56,543 bases of DNA from assembly GCA_023436065.1 (NCBI GenBank), contig JAEZKU010000039.1, positions 1-56,543 of the forward strand. Direction: 5' to 3'. The DNA is from Bacillota bacterium (GTDB taxonomy: Bacteria > Bacillota > Clostridia > Lachnospirales > Lachnospiraceae). A program made the translations under genes and the position numbers. This document shows, piece after piece, positions 24,054 through 33,071 of this stretch. Each line of letters starts with the position of its first letter. The stretch's first letter is position 1. Below the pieces are notes generated by a model. That model made no database searches. It saw only the letters and a list, made by a program, of their open reading frames with translations, and had not been told where the DNA came from.

Positions 24054-26513
24054 ATGAAAGGAAAGCTAAAGAAGTCATTAATCGCTGTTTTAACACTAAC
24101 AATGATTTTCACAAGTGTGATAAGTAATGGTATAACGGTCCTTGCTGCTCCTGCGTCAGCAATCACGGTCAGTGAGAAGCTAAGCAACGATCAGCTGGCG
24201 ATTGCTCCGGGTGAAACGAAGCACATGAGGGTTCCTATCAGGGCAATTGGTTATGCTATCAATGATCCTTCGGTAACAGTTTCGGCAACGAATGCCCCTT
24301 TTAAATTATCTCAAGCTACACTGACGAAAGAGGACCAGTCAGTTACGAATTTCATTTCCACTAACGGAAGTACCTATGTGGATTTTGATATAGAGGTTAA
24401 GGAAACTGCTAAAATCGGTACCTATCCGATCACGATCAAGGTGACCGCCTCTGCATATGATTTTGATGGTACTGTCATGACAATCGACTTGAGCACGACG
24501 ATCGATGTGCAGGTATTAAAAGAATCAGCTCCGGCGCAGCTTGTCATAGACAAAGTCAGTATTAAGGATGCCTTTATCAGCAGTAAGACAAATATCGCTT
24601 TCTATGTCAGGAATGAGGGTGATATCACAGCAAGAAATACATACGTGACCTTGGATTACGGAACCACGAATATCATCGCAGACTATGTCACCCCGAAGAT
24701 CAAAGTGGGTGATTTGGAAGCCGGTAAAGAACAATACTTTACTCTGCCGGTCAAAATATTATCTACAGCAACAGTCGGTTTGAAGACGGTCGGTGTTACC
24801 TTTGATTATAAGGATGTGGACGGTACCAAGTGTACAGATACCAATCAGATTTACATTGATGTTAAGAAGAATGAGAAGGCTCCTGATCTGCAGGCAGATA
24901 AGCTCAGCTATTCCAAAGAACTGAAGCCCGGTGCGGAGGTTGTAATGAAGGTTCTTCTTCACAACTATGGCTTGTCGGATGCAAGTAATATCACAGTCAA
25001 GGTGGATGATGCCACCACGGGTACGGACGGTTTTCTGAAGAATTATTATACGGATAGTATCTACGTTGGCAGTGCTGATAAAGACAGTGATGTGGAAGCA
25101 AAGATACCGCTGATTGTATCTAAGGCGGCAACAAGCGGCAATAAAAAACTGAATCTGATTCTTAACTTTGATGACGAAAAAGGGAATAGCTTTACCTCTA
25201 CGATTACGGTTTATCCTGAGATAATCGGAGGAGGTGCCTCCGGAGATTCGGGACTTGTAATTGAGAATGTGAAGCAAATGCCGGAGAAGCCGGTTGCCGG
25301 AGATACTATGCAGGTAAGTTTTGATCTCAAGAATAAAAGTCAGTCCGATATCACGGAGCTTAAGCTTACACTTCAGAATCTTGACGGAAGCACCTTTATT
25401 CCGAAGGAATCCGAGCCGTATATCTTTGTTGAGAAGATTGCAGCGGGTAAAACAAAGAGAATAACCATGAATCTGACAGTATCGGATAAGATACCCGAGG
25501 GATTAAATAACCTTTCTGTCAAATACACCTATGCGGGCAATTCAACAGGTGAGATTGTTACTATTCCGATCAGAGATATCAAAAATGATTTGGGCAGCGG
25601 CAGCAAGCCGAAGCTGATTATCGGCAATTTTTCTGTAAATAAGGAAGAACTCAGAGCAGGATCGGTTTTTGATCTGACTTTGGATATTTATAATACGCAC
25701 TCTTCGGTTGCAGCTAAGAATATCACGGTAACCCTGACCCAGGCGGATAATATATTTACCGTAGCACAGGGAAGCAACAGCTTCTTTATCCCCAATATCA
25801 ATGCGGGTGAGCAGGCTCAGAAGACAATCAGTCTGAAGGTAAAGGCCGATGCCATGACGAAGGCATATCCGGTAAAGATCGTAATCGAATATGAATACGA
25901 GGGTATCAAACCCAATCCTGAGACGGGTGAAGTCGGAGTAACAAGAACGGAAGAGTTAAATCTTCAGGCAATCGAGAATGCAAGACCGGAATTAAATAAT
26001 ATTAATATATATTCCTGGGATGGTAATGTAGTAGTCGGAGGCACGGCAACCTTAGGCTTTGAATTCTATAACTTGGGTAAATCCCAATTGAATAATGTAG
26101 CGATTTCTGTAGGCGGTGACTTCACTAAGACAGACGGTGATGTGAAATTTATCGGTAATGTTGCTGCAGGAACGCCATATTATGATGAGTTTGAAGTGAC
26201 TCCCAACGTTGAGGGTACGGCCAAAGCGATTTTGACAGTTACCTTCGAGGATAGTAACGGAGACGAGGTTAAATTTACTAAGGAATATACTACTCAGGTT
26301 ATGCCACCGATCGATATGAATCCTGCGGTAATGGACCCTAATTCGATGGGGGCATTCAATCCGATGCCTTTGGCAAAAGAGCCGATTTTGCCTGTCTGGG
26401 GCTTCATTCTCCTGGAAATAGCATTGGCTGCAATCTTTGTTCCCGTTACAAGAAAAGTAGTAATCACATTATATAAAGCAAAGCTTCGTAAGCTTGAAAA
26501 TGAGCAAATTTAA
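24054..26513 (+). CDS. Secreted COG1361-like surface protein with C-terminal membrane anchor
   Basis: A signal peptide (MKGKLKKSLIAVLTLTMIF..., cleavage probably after ITVLAA, ~residue 32) precedes about 730 residues of repeated beta-sandwich (CARDB/NEW3-like) domains, marked by recurring phrases such as APGETKHMRVPIRA, VAGDTMQVSFDLKNKS and LRAGSVFDLTLDIYN. A C-terminal helix (ILPVWGFILLEIALAAIFV) and basic tail anchor it. COG1361 proteins are S-layer-like extracellular scaffolds. It sits between ATPase and permease genes of a MacB-type transporter and may form its extracellular part, analogous to MacA but not homologous by what I can see. Confidence 0.8.
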   Translation: MKGKLKKSLIAVLTLTMIFTSVISNGITVLAAPASAITVSEKLSNDQLAIAPGETKHMRVPIRAIGYAINDPSVTVSATNAPFKLSQATLTKEDQSVTNFISTNGSTYVDFDIEVKETAKIGTYPITIKVTASAYDFDGTVMTIDLSTTIDVQVLKESAPAQLVIDKVSIKDAFISSKTNIAFYVRNEGDITARNTYVTLDYGTTNIIADYVTPKIKVGDLEAGKEQYFTLPVKILSTATVGLKTVGVTFDYKDVDGTKCTDTNQIYIDVKKNEKAPDLQADKLSYSKELKPGAEVVMKVLLHNYGLSDASNITVKVDDATTGTDGFLKNYYTDSIYVGSADKDSDVEAKIPLIVSKAATSGNKKLNLILNFDDEKGNSFTSTITVYPEIIGGGASGDSGLVIENVKQMPEKPVAGDTMQVSFDLKNKSQSDITELKLTLQNLDGSTFIPKESEPYIFVEKIAAGKTKRITMNLTVSDKIPEGLNNLSVKYTYAGNSTGEIVTIPIRDIKNDLGSGSKPKLIIGNFSVNKEELRAGSVFDLTLDIYNTHSSVAAKNITVTLTQADNIFTVAQGSNSFFIPNINAGEQAQKTISLKVKADAMTKAYPVKIVIEYEYEGIKPNPETGEVGVTRTEELNLQAIENARPELNNINIYSWDGNVVVGGTATLGFEFYNLGKSQLNNVAISVGGDFTKTDGDVKFIGNVAAGTPYYDEFEVTPNVEGTAKAILTVTFEDSNGDEVKFTKEYTTQVMPPIDMNPAVMDPNSMGAFNPMPLAKEPILPVWGFILLEIALAAIFVPVTRKVVITLYKAKLRKLENEQI

Positions 26514-26532
26514 TCAGAGTAGTGTATAGAGG

Positions 26533-26814
26533 ATGGAGGAAACTATGGATTTTATATTATCAGGAGTTGACGGGGAAGTATTACTTGCCAAGACAGTGGC
26601 TGTAGCAGACAGTGCAGTTGCAGGAGAGCCAATTGTTACAGAGGAAGGGATGATGATGGATACTATGGCTGGAGCACAAGGTAAGGATCCGATCTTATCC
26701 TCTTGGATATTTGTCATCGGGATCTCGGTTTTGGTACTGGCAGCCAGTGTTGCACTTGGTATTTTCTTAGCGAAGAGAAAAATCAAAAAAGGGATAGAGT
26801 TGTATGAAGATTAG
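26533..26814 (+). CDS. Small single-pass membrane protein of the ABC operon
   Basis: The 93-residue product has an acidic N-terminal half without a signal peptide, one membrane helix (SSWIFVIGISVLVLAASVALGIF, ~residues 57-79) and a basic KRKIKKG stop-transfer motif, suggesting an outside N-terminus. It does not match a family I know. Its last codons overlap the start of the permease gene by 11 nt, and it begins 19 nt after the surface-protein gene, so coupled expression is certain to be close. A subunit of the transporter is the simplest guess. Confidence 0.7.
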   Translation: MEETMDFILSGVDGEVLLAKTVAVADSAVAGEPIVTEEGMMMDTMAGAQGKDPILSSWIFVIGISVLVLAASVALGIFLAKRKIKKGIELYED

Positions 26815-28132
26815 CGATTTGTTTATCATGGGACTGAGAAACCTGTCCCGTAGAAAGGCAAGAACGATACTTACTGTATTAGGTGTTATTATCGGTTCCT
26901 TATCCATTATCATCATGCGCTCCATCGGTTATGGACTGCAGGATAATTATGAAACCACGATTATGCAGCAGGGCGGATTAAATGAAGTAAGTGTGAGAGC
27001 ACAGGCTAACATTTTTGATGATGATATGCAGTGGCTGGGTAGCAAGGAACAGAAGCTGGATAATAACCTTGTCAACCAAATTAAGGCGATAAAGCATGTC
27101 AGGGCGGTTACTCCTGTCATTCAGAAATATGCCAGTCTGTATTGCGGTAAGTATGTAACGGGAATTAATATAACAGCTGTGGATATCAGTGCCTTTGAAA
27201 GCTTTGATTTCCCGGAGCTGGAGTATGGTTCCTTTCCGACAGGGGAAGATAATACGGCTCTTGTCCTGGGATCAGGTGCAATCTATGGCTTTTATGATCC
27301 TACATCTTTTGGACGAGGCAATATAGAGATAGATATTCAAAAAAAGAAGCTGACTTTAAAATTCAATGAGTTTCAGGTGGATGAGAGTAAAAAGGAATTC
27401 GGAATGACAGTCAAGAATATTGCCAAGCTTCAACCGTCGGAAGGGCAGTATGACTGGAGTGCTTATATGGATATTAACTATCTTAAGACACTGTATCGGA
27501 AGTATAGTAATACCTTAAGAGCAGAAGACCGTAAAAAAGCAATTCGTTCCGTGGAGCAATATTCGGAGATCAGGCTGGTAGTTGATAATATTCGTAATGT
27601 ATCGACGGTGCAGGATGAGATAGAGAAGCTTGGCTATTCATCGGAAAGTATTGGTCAGTTCCTGAAGAATTTACAGGAGGGAGCTGAGACCCTTCAGATG
27701 GTCCTCGGTGCATTGGGACTGGTAGCAATGGGGGCTTCCGCAATTAGTATCGCCAATACAATGGTTATGTCGATCTATGAGCGTACCAAAGAAATCGGTG
27801 TAATGAAGGTATTGGGTTGTACAATCGTTGACATACGAAAGCTTTTTCTCTTTGAAGCAGGAACGATTGGTCTCTTAGGAGGTATCATCGGTATTATATT
27901 GGGGTACATTGGATCCTGGGGTATTAATAAATTTGGTGCTCCATTGTTTACGAAGCTAATGTCAACCAGCTATATGTATGATATGTCAAATGCCAAGTTT
28001 TCAATTATTCCATTCTATTTACCTTTTGCAGCTTTATTGATATCAATCTCTGTCGGTCTTTTATCCGGTTATTTCCCGGCAAGACGTGCAACCAAGATTA
28101 GTGCGATTGAAGCAATGAAGACAGAAAATTAA
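26804..28132 (+). CDS. ABC transporter permease (MacB/FtsX type)
   Basis: The 442-residue protein has the MacB plan: an N-terminal helix after RNLSRRKARTILTVLGVIIGS, a periplasmic MacB_PCD domain (~residues 45-290), then three C-terminal helices (starting MVLGALGLVAMGASAISIANTMV, and FLFEAGTIGLLGGIIGIILG, and the last ~405-425). SIYERTKEIGVMKVLGC is the typical FtsX coupling segment. With the ATPase at 23143 it makes an export-type transporter. The gene overlaps the small protein gene and is followed by a strong terminator. Confidence 0.92.
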   Translation: MKISDLFIMGLRNLSRRKARTILTVLGVIIGSLSIIIMRSIGYGLQDNYETTIMQQGGLNEVSVRAQANIFDDDMQWLGSKEQKLDNNLVNQIKAIKHVRAVTPVIQKYASLYCGKYVTGINITAVDISAFESFDFPELEYGSFPTGEDNTALVLGSGAIYGFYDPTSFGRGNIEIDIQKKKLTLKFNEFQVDESKKEFGMTVKNIAKLQPSEGQYDWSAYMDINYLKTLYRKYSNTLRAEDRKKAIRSVEQYSEIRLVVDNIRNVSTVQDEIEKLGYSSESIGQFLKNLQEGAETLQMVLGALGLVAMGASAISIANTMVMSIYERTKEIGVMKVLGCTIVDIRKLFLFEAGTIGLLGGIIGIILGYIGSWGINKFGAPLFTKLMSTSYMYDMSNAKFSIIPFYLPFAALLISISVGLLSGYFPARRATKISAIEAMKTEN

Positions 28133-28160
28133 TCATTTCTATTATTCAGATATAACTTAG

Positions 28161-28217
28161 ACCTAAAACAGGTGCCGGAAGGAGTATCCTTTGCAGGCAC
28201 CTGTTTTAGGTTTGATT
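28161..28217. terminator. Bidirectional-looking terminator
   Basis: Perfect 16-bp arms ACCTAAAACAGGTGCC (28161-28176) and GGCACCTGTTTTAGGT (28196-28211) followed by TTGATTTTT. It ends the MacB-type operon. Confidence 0.88.
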
Positions 28218-28239
28218 TTTGGATTACATGTGCTATAAT
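28212..28239 (+). promoter_or_regulatory. Promoter of the zinc-ribbon protein gene
   Basis: TTGATT (28212-28217), 16-bp spacer, TATAAT (28234-28239), 33 bp ahead of the start codon. Confidence 0.55.
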
Positions 28240-28272
28240 AAGAAAAACAATGCATAAAGAGGTGGAAACCAG

Positions 28273-28707
28273 ATGACATGTCATACCTGTGGAAGACAAA
28301 TTCAAAATGAAACAGCTAATTTTTGCGAATATTGCGGAGCATCCTTTCGGGAACATGCGCAGACAGCTCCTGTTTCAGGAATGGGACAACCGTTTTTTAG
28401 TAGAACCTATACAGAACCAGCATCGAATATGATGGCAGGAATGCCGCAGACAGCTACGGAACAGCCAACCTCCTTACTCGGATGGCTTGGGAGGTATGCA
28501 GTACTGTTCGTTCCTTTTGTGAATATTGTCATGCTTTTGGTTTGGGCATTCAGTAACACCACTCCGGTCAACAAGAAGAATTGGGCGCGAGCGACCCTGA
28601 TATTTCTGGCTGTCGTATTTATTTTATTTATGAGTTATATGGCAGCGGTTATGAGTACACCGCTATTCCAACAGATGATGCAGGACTATGGTACGTATTA
28701 TCAATAA
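28273..28707 (+). CDS. Zinc-ribbon membrane protein
   Basis: The N-terminus MTCHTCGRQIQNETANFCEYCGASF has two CxxC knuckles forming a zinc ribbon of the type heading many small Firmicutes membrane proteins. A Pro/Gln/Thr-rich linker follows, then two membrane helices (YAVLFVPFVNIVMLLVWAF, ~75-93, and ATLIFLAVVFILFMSYMAAV, ~107-126). At 144 residues it is complete. Its function is unknown. It precedes gltX by about 75 nt in the same direction. Confidence 0.82.
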   Translation: MTCHTCGRQIQNETANFCEYCGASFREHAQTAPVSGMGQPFFSRTYTEPASNMMAGMPQTATEQPTSLLGWLGRYAVLFVPFVNIVMLLVWAFSNTTPVNKKNWARATLIFLAVVFILFMSYMAAVMSTPLFQQMMQDYGTYYQ

Positions 28708-28784
28708 CCTGAAAAAAGGTCCGGGTAACATGAATTTTGTGTCTTACTTAATTATTTTATTAAATCATAGGAAGGTCGATGGAC

Positions 28785-30260
28785 ATGAGTACAATAAGAA
28801 CCAGATTTGCACCCAGCCCAACAGGCAGGATGCATGTAGGTAATTTAAGAACAGCATTATATGAGTATTTGATTGCAAAGCATGAAGGAGGAACCTTCAT
28901 TCTTCGTATAGAGGATACGGATCAGGAGCGTCTGGTGGAGGGAGCCGTAGATATCATCTACCGTACTATTCAGGGAACCGGCTTAATCCATGACGAAGGT
29001 CCGGATAAGGATGGCGGCTATGGTCCTTATGTACAGAGCGAGCGTATGGCCAGCGGTATTTATTTGGACTATGCGAAAAAGCTCGTAGAGAAGGGAGCAG
29101 CTTATTATTGCTTTTGTACCAAAGAGAGGCTGGCATCCTTAAAAACAACAGTAGGTAATCCGACCGAGGATGAGGAGGAAGAGGCTAAGGAGATTACAAA
29201 GTATGACAAGCACTGTCTTCACTTATCCAAGGAAGAGATCCAGGCTAATCTGGATGCGGGTATTCCGTATGTCATCCGTCAGAATAACCCTACAGAAGGC
29301 TCCACAACCTTCCATGATGCTATTTTTGGTGATATTACCGTCGATAATGAAGAGCTGGATGATATGATTCTGATTAAATCAGACGGTTATCCGACCTATA
29401 ACTTTGCAAATGTAGTGGATGATCATCTGATGAATATCACTCATGTGGTCAGAGGTAATGAATATCTTTCTTCCACTCCAAAATACACCCGGTTATATCA
29501 GGATTTCGGATGGGAGGAGCCGGTGTATGTACACCTTCCTCTGATCACGAATGAAGAGCATAAGAAGCTGAGTAAGCGAAGCGGGCATTCTTCCTATGAA
29601 GATCTGATTGAGCAGGGCTTTGTTTCTGAAGCAATCATTAACTTCGTAGCCTTACTTGGATGGAGCTCCGCTAATAACACGGAGATTATGTCCTTAGAGG
29701 AATTGGTTAAGGAGTTTGATTATACCCATATCAACAAGGCTCCCGCTGTATTTGACATCGTGAAGCTGCGCTGGATGAACGGGGAATATTTAAAGAATAT
29801 GGAATTCGAAAAATTCTATGAGCTGGCTCTTCCCTACATTACGGCAGTTGTAAAGAAACCCTTGGATTATCGTAGGATTGCAGCATTGGTTAAGACCCGT
29901 ATCGAGACCTTGGTGGATATCAAGGACATCATAGATTTCTTTGAGGAGCTGCCGGAGTATGATATCGAGATGTACTCTCATAAGAAGATGAAGACAGATG
30001 CCCAGAGCTCCCTGACTGTATTACAGGAGCTGTTGCCTAAGTTCGAAGAGCTCAGTGATTATTCTGAGGCCGGTATTGAGGCAGTCATCATGTCTTACAT
30101 TGCAGAAAAAGGCATTAAGAACGGACAGGGTCTATGGCCGGTGAGAACAGCAGTTTCCGGAAAGCAATCCACTCCGGGAGGAGCTTATGAGATTATGAGC
30201 ATCCTGGGTAAGGATGAGAGCATCAGAAGAATTAAGACAGCAATTGAGAAATTAAGCTAA
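28785..30260 (+). CDS. gltX: Glutamate--tRNA ligase
   Basis: GltX charges tRNA-Glu, and in bacteria of this group tRNA-Gln too, for later amidation. The class I signature FAPSPTGRMHVGNLRTALYE (HVGN as HIGH motif) is at the N-terminus and HKKLSKRSGHSSYE is the KMSKS-type loop. RIEDTDQERLVEGAV and DLI-type segments are typical. The frame is open from 28779, but the AGGAAGG site fits ATG 28785 (9-nt gap) better than 28779 (3 nt). Length 491 residues is standard. A terminator follows directly. Confidence 0.97.
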   Translation: MSTIRTRFAPSPTGRMHVGNLRTALYEYLIAKHEGGTFILRIEDTDQERLVEGAVDIIYRTIQGTGLIHDEGPDKDGGYGPYVQSERMASGIYLDYAKKLVEKGAAYYCFCTKERLASLKTTVGNPTEDEEEEAKEITKYDKHCLHLSKEEIQANLDAGIPYVIRQNNPTEGSTTFHDAIFGDITVDNEELDDMILIKSDGYPTYNFANVVDDHLMNITHVVRGNEYLSSTPKYTRLYQDFGWEEPVYVHLPLITNEEHKKLSKRSGHSSYEDLIEQGFVSEAIINFVALLGWSSANNTEIMSLEELVKEFDYTHINKAPAVFDIVKLRWMNGEYLKNMEFEKFYELALPYITAVVKKPLDYRRIAALVKTRIETLVDIKDIIDFFEELPEYDIEMYSHKKMKTDAQSSLTVLQELLPKFEELSDYSEAGIEAVIMSYIAEKGIKNGQGLWPVRTAVSGKQSTPGGAYEIMSILGKDESIRRIKTAIEKLS

Positions 30261-30268
30261 CAGCTGAC

Positions 30269-30308
30269 ACAGGGCTGTTGCAGACGAATTTGCAGCAGCC
30301 CTGTTTAT
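30269..30308 (+). terminator. Rho-independent terminator of gltX
   Basis: Arms ACAGGGCTGTTGCA (30269-30282) and TGCAGCAGCCCTGT (30291-30304) followed by TTAT. It shares the GCTGTTGCA core with other stems of the window. Confidence 0.85.
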
Positions 30309-30464
30309 ATGTATTCTATGGCCGGATGCATGGTTTGATACCATGGCTTTGGCACATTCTCAGGGGACACCTCCTCTTCCTCCATCTATTTCATTTGTCA
30401 GAATACTCATTTCATCTTACAATTCCGGCATTGATTATTAGTTAATTTCGAAAGGGATCTTAGT

Positions 30465-32297
30465 ATGTTTCAACTGAACGAGACGCAGCGACAGGCTGTA
30501 AACCATAAGGAAGGACCAATGCTGGTTCTGGCTGGACCGGGGTCGGGTAAGACCATGGTAATAACACGGCGTGTTATGCACCTGATCGAGCAGGAGCATA
30601 TCCCGGAGGAGCAGATTTTAGTGATTACCTTTACCAAGGCGGCAGCACAGGAAATGAAGGATCGTTTCCGGGCTATGTGCAAGACCGGTCATAAAGGAGT
30701 TAATTTTGGGACCTTTCATGCGGTGTTTTTTACGATACTGAAGCATGCCTATCATCTGAGCGGAGCGAATATTGTACGGGAGGAAGTGCGCTATCAGGCT
30801 ATGAAGGAGATCATCCACCGGCAGGGTCTGGAGTATGAGGATGAGAAGGATTTTATTCTGGAGTTACTCTCTGAAATCAGTCTTGTCAAGGGAAGCAGGA
30901 TCGAGCTTTCGAACTATTACTCCCAAAATTGTGCAGATGAGGTCTTTCGAAGAATCTATCAGGAATATGCCAGGTTTCTGGAGCGGGAGAAGCTGATTGA
31001 CTTTGATGATATGCTTGTCCTCTGTCACGAGTTGCTCTCGCAGCGGGAGGATATCCTTTCAATGTGGCAGAACAGGTTCCGCTATATATTGATCGATGAA
31101 TTTCAGGACATCAATCTTGTACAATATGAAATTATACGAATGCTTGCCAAACCTCAGGACAACCTGTTTATTGTCGGGGATGATGATCAATCGATCTATC
31201 GCTTCCGCGGAGCGAAACCGGAGATCATGCTGAATTTTCCTGTAGACTATCCACAATGCCAAAAGCTTACTTTAAGCAGCAATTATCGCAGTATCCGGAC
31301 AATCCTGGAAGCCGCGGGCAGATTGATCGGGTATAATGTGCACCGGTTCGAGAAAACGCTTAAACCTGTGCGGGAGGGCGATGAACCGGTTATCATCCGG
31401 CAGTATGAAACACTTGCACTTCAGAATCAGGGGATTGCTCAAGAAGTACTGAAGCTGGCCGGGGAGGGGGTATCCTATCACCGTATGGCTATTCTGGTGC
31501 GTACGAATCTTGGTTCAGGCTCCCTTCTTCATAAGCTGATGGAATATAATATTCCCTTTCGTATGAAGGATAACCTGCCTAACCTGTTCGATCACTGGAT
31601 CACCTCGGATATTCTAGCTTATATTAAGCTGGCAGAAGGGGCGACTCAAAGAAGCCTTTATCTGCAGATCATCAACCGGCCTAAGCGTTACGTCAGCAGG
31701 GACGCCTTTGACAGTCCTGAAGTGGATTTCGAAGAGATTAAGGCTTATTATGAGGATAAAAACTGGATGCTGGAGCGACTGGATCAGCTGGAATATGATC
31801 TTGGAATTCTTAGTACCATGACACCGTATGCAGCAGTAAATTATATTCGTCGCGGAATAGGGTATGAAGATTACCTGACAGAGTATGCCACCCAACGAAG
31901 AATGAAGCCGGAGGAGCTATTTGATATTCTGGATGAACTGCAGGAAAGTGCGAGGGGCTTTTCAACCTTTGACCAGTGGTTTTTACACATGGAAGAGTAT
32001 CGGGAGAAGTTGAAGAGGCAGTCTTTGGAGAACAGTGAAGATCATATTGACAGTATACAGATCGTGACCATGCATGGTGCTAAGGGGTTGGAATTTGAAG
32101 CTGTTTTCATACCTGATTCGAATGAAGGAATTACTCCTCATAAGAAAGCGGTACTCGAAGCAGATATCGAAGAAGAGAGAAGACTCTTTTATGTCGCTAT
32201 GACACGGGCAATCAGCCGGCTTTATATCTTCTGGTCCAAAGAGCGTTACAATAAGACCCTAGCGCGTTCCCGCTTCCTGGATGAAATCGAACGGTAA
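30465..32297 (+). CDS. UvrD/PcrA-like ATP-dependent helicase
   Basis: This is an SF1A helicase of 610 residues. Motifs are in order: Q-motif LNETQRQAVNH, Walker A LAGPGSGKTMVITRR (~22-36), Walker B IDEFQDIN, motif III DDDQSIYRFRGAKPE, motif V VTMHGAKGLEFEAVF and motif VI ERRLFYVAMTRA. It is ~120 residues shorter than PcrA, lacking the C-terminal extension, and its 2B region is reduced. The protein probably acts in repair or in clearing nucleoprotein barriers. It stands alone between terminators, so the partner is unknown. Confidence 0.93.
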   Translation: MFQLNETQRQAVNHKEGPMLVLAGPGSGKTMVITRRVMHLIEQEHIPEEQILVITFTKAAAQEMKDRFRAMCKTGHKGVNFGTFHAVFFTILKHAYHLSGANIVREEVRYQAMKEIIHRQGLEYEDEKDFILELLSEISLVKGSRIELSNYYSQNCADEVFRRIYQEYARFLEREKLIDFDDMLVLCHELLSQREDILSMWQNRFRYILIDEFQDINLVQYEIIRMLAKPQDNLFIVGDDDQSIYRFRGAKPEIMLNFPVDYPQCQKLTLSSNYRSIRTILEAAGRLIGYNVHRFEKTLKPVREGDEPVIIRQYETLALQNQGIAQEVLKLAGEGVSYHRMAILVRTNLGSGSLLHKLMEYNIPFRMKDNLPNLFDHWITSDILAYIKLAEGATQRSLYLQIINRPKRYVSRDAFDSPEVDFEEIKAYYEDKNWMLERLDQLEYDLGILSTMTPYAAVNYIRRGIGYEDYLTEYATQRRMKPEELFDILDELQESARGFSTFDQWFLHMEEYREKLKRQSLENSEDHIDSIQIVTMHGAKGLEFEAVFIPDSNEGITPHKKAVLEADIEEERRLFYVAMTRAISRLYIFWSKERYNKTLARSRFLDEIER

Positions 32298-32299
32298 AT

Positions 32300-32343
32300 A
32301 AGAGCTGTTACAGGACACAGTTTAATGTCTTGTAACAGCTCTT
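32300..32343. terminator. Bidirectional terminator between convergent genes
   Basis: Perfect 18-bp arms AAGAGCTGTTACAGGACA (32300-32317) and TGTCTTGTAACAGCTCTT (32326-32343, one wobble-type difference) lie between the helicase and the convergent DUF1292 gene. Confidence 0.8.
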
Positions 32344-32384
32344 AAGTTTTACTCGCCCGTTGTGGGCGTAATCATACTATATGA

Positions 32385-32747
32385 TTATTCCTCGTCCTCG
32401 GATGTCTCTTCCTCGAACTCTTCGTCGAACATCTCGTCATACTCCTGTGCATCCAACAATTCTTCAAATGCATCTGCTACTGCTTCGAATTCATCATCGT
32501 CATCAATGTTAAGTAACTGCGGATCATCATCGCCTTCCTGGATGAAACGATATAAGAATACGTTATCGTCTTCTTCCTCGCCCTCCTCAGGCTGTAATGC
32601 GATATATTCCTTGTCATCTACTGTGAAAATGTCCAATACGATGCAGTTTAACTCGGTACCATCATCCAATGATAATGTAATTGTATCGTGCTCGTGCTCA
32701 TGATCATGACCGCAGCCGCAGCCATCTCCGTGATTGTGTCCACTCAT
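32385..32747 (-). CDS. DUF1292 protein with His/Cys-rich N-terminus
   Basis: The 120-residue protein is very acidic (a long Glu/Asp tail after residue 55) and has the DUF1292 core DTITLSLDDGTELNCIVLDIF...YIALQPE near residues 21-52. The N-terminus MSGHNHGDGCGCGHDHEHEH contains seven His and two Cys in 20 residues, a likely metal-binding stretch. The DUF1292 function is unknown; relatives are often near alaS or the Holliday-junction resolvase gene. It is monocistronic and convergent with the helicase. Start supported by a GAGGTAGT-type site. Confidence 0.85.
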   Translation of the reverse strand: MSGHNHGDGCGCGHDHEHEHDTITLSLDDGTELNCIVLDIFTVDDKEYIALQPEEGEEEDDNVFLYRFIQEGDDDPQLLNIDDDDEFEAVADAFEELLDAQEYDEMFDEEFEEETSEDEE

Positions 32748-32957
32748 AATACTACCTCACTTTTTAAGTTAATGAACAAGTGAATTGGGTTGGCAATCCA
32801 TCTCGAAATCCTTCCGGAAAATACCGTAGGAATATAAGTAGAATGTACCAGATTGAGGTAAAAAATGCAAGTGTAAAAACATATTTATAGCAGATAATTA
32901 AAGATTAACCTAATGCAGTTATATGACAACAGAAATCAAACAAATGTTTTGTTCTCC

Positions 32958-33044
32958 TTGGCACTGAAGGACAACTGTGCTATAATATCGATAGGATAAG
33001 CATCTTGGATGATAATGCTTCATTATCAGAATAGATGCTTTTTG
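32958..33044 (+). promoter_or_regulatory. Helicase promoter with nested hairpin in the leader
   Basis: TTGGCA (32958-32963), 17-bp spacer, TATAAT (32981-32986). The transcript would begin almost at a nested hairpin: outer arms AAGCATCT (32998-33005) / AGATGCTT (33033-33040), inner arms GATAATG/CATTATC, then TTTTG. It could be a weak attenuator or a 5'-end stabiliser. The remaining ~200 bp of this gap show nothing further. Confidence 0.6.
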
Positions 33045-33071
33045 ATTTGAATTTATTAAGGAGCTGTGGAT

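Noticed and set aside
24759..25277. 172-codon frame on the minus strand
   Set aside because: Antisense to the COG1361-like surface protein; no start signal or recognisable motif.
32362..32703. 113-codon Ser/Asn-rich frame on the plus strand
   Set aside because: It is the reverse of the acidic Asp/Glu-rich codons of the DUF1292 gene.
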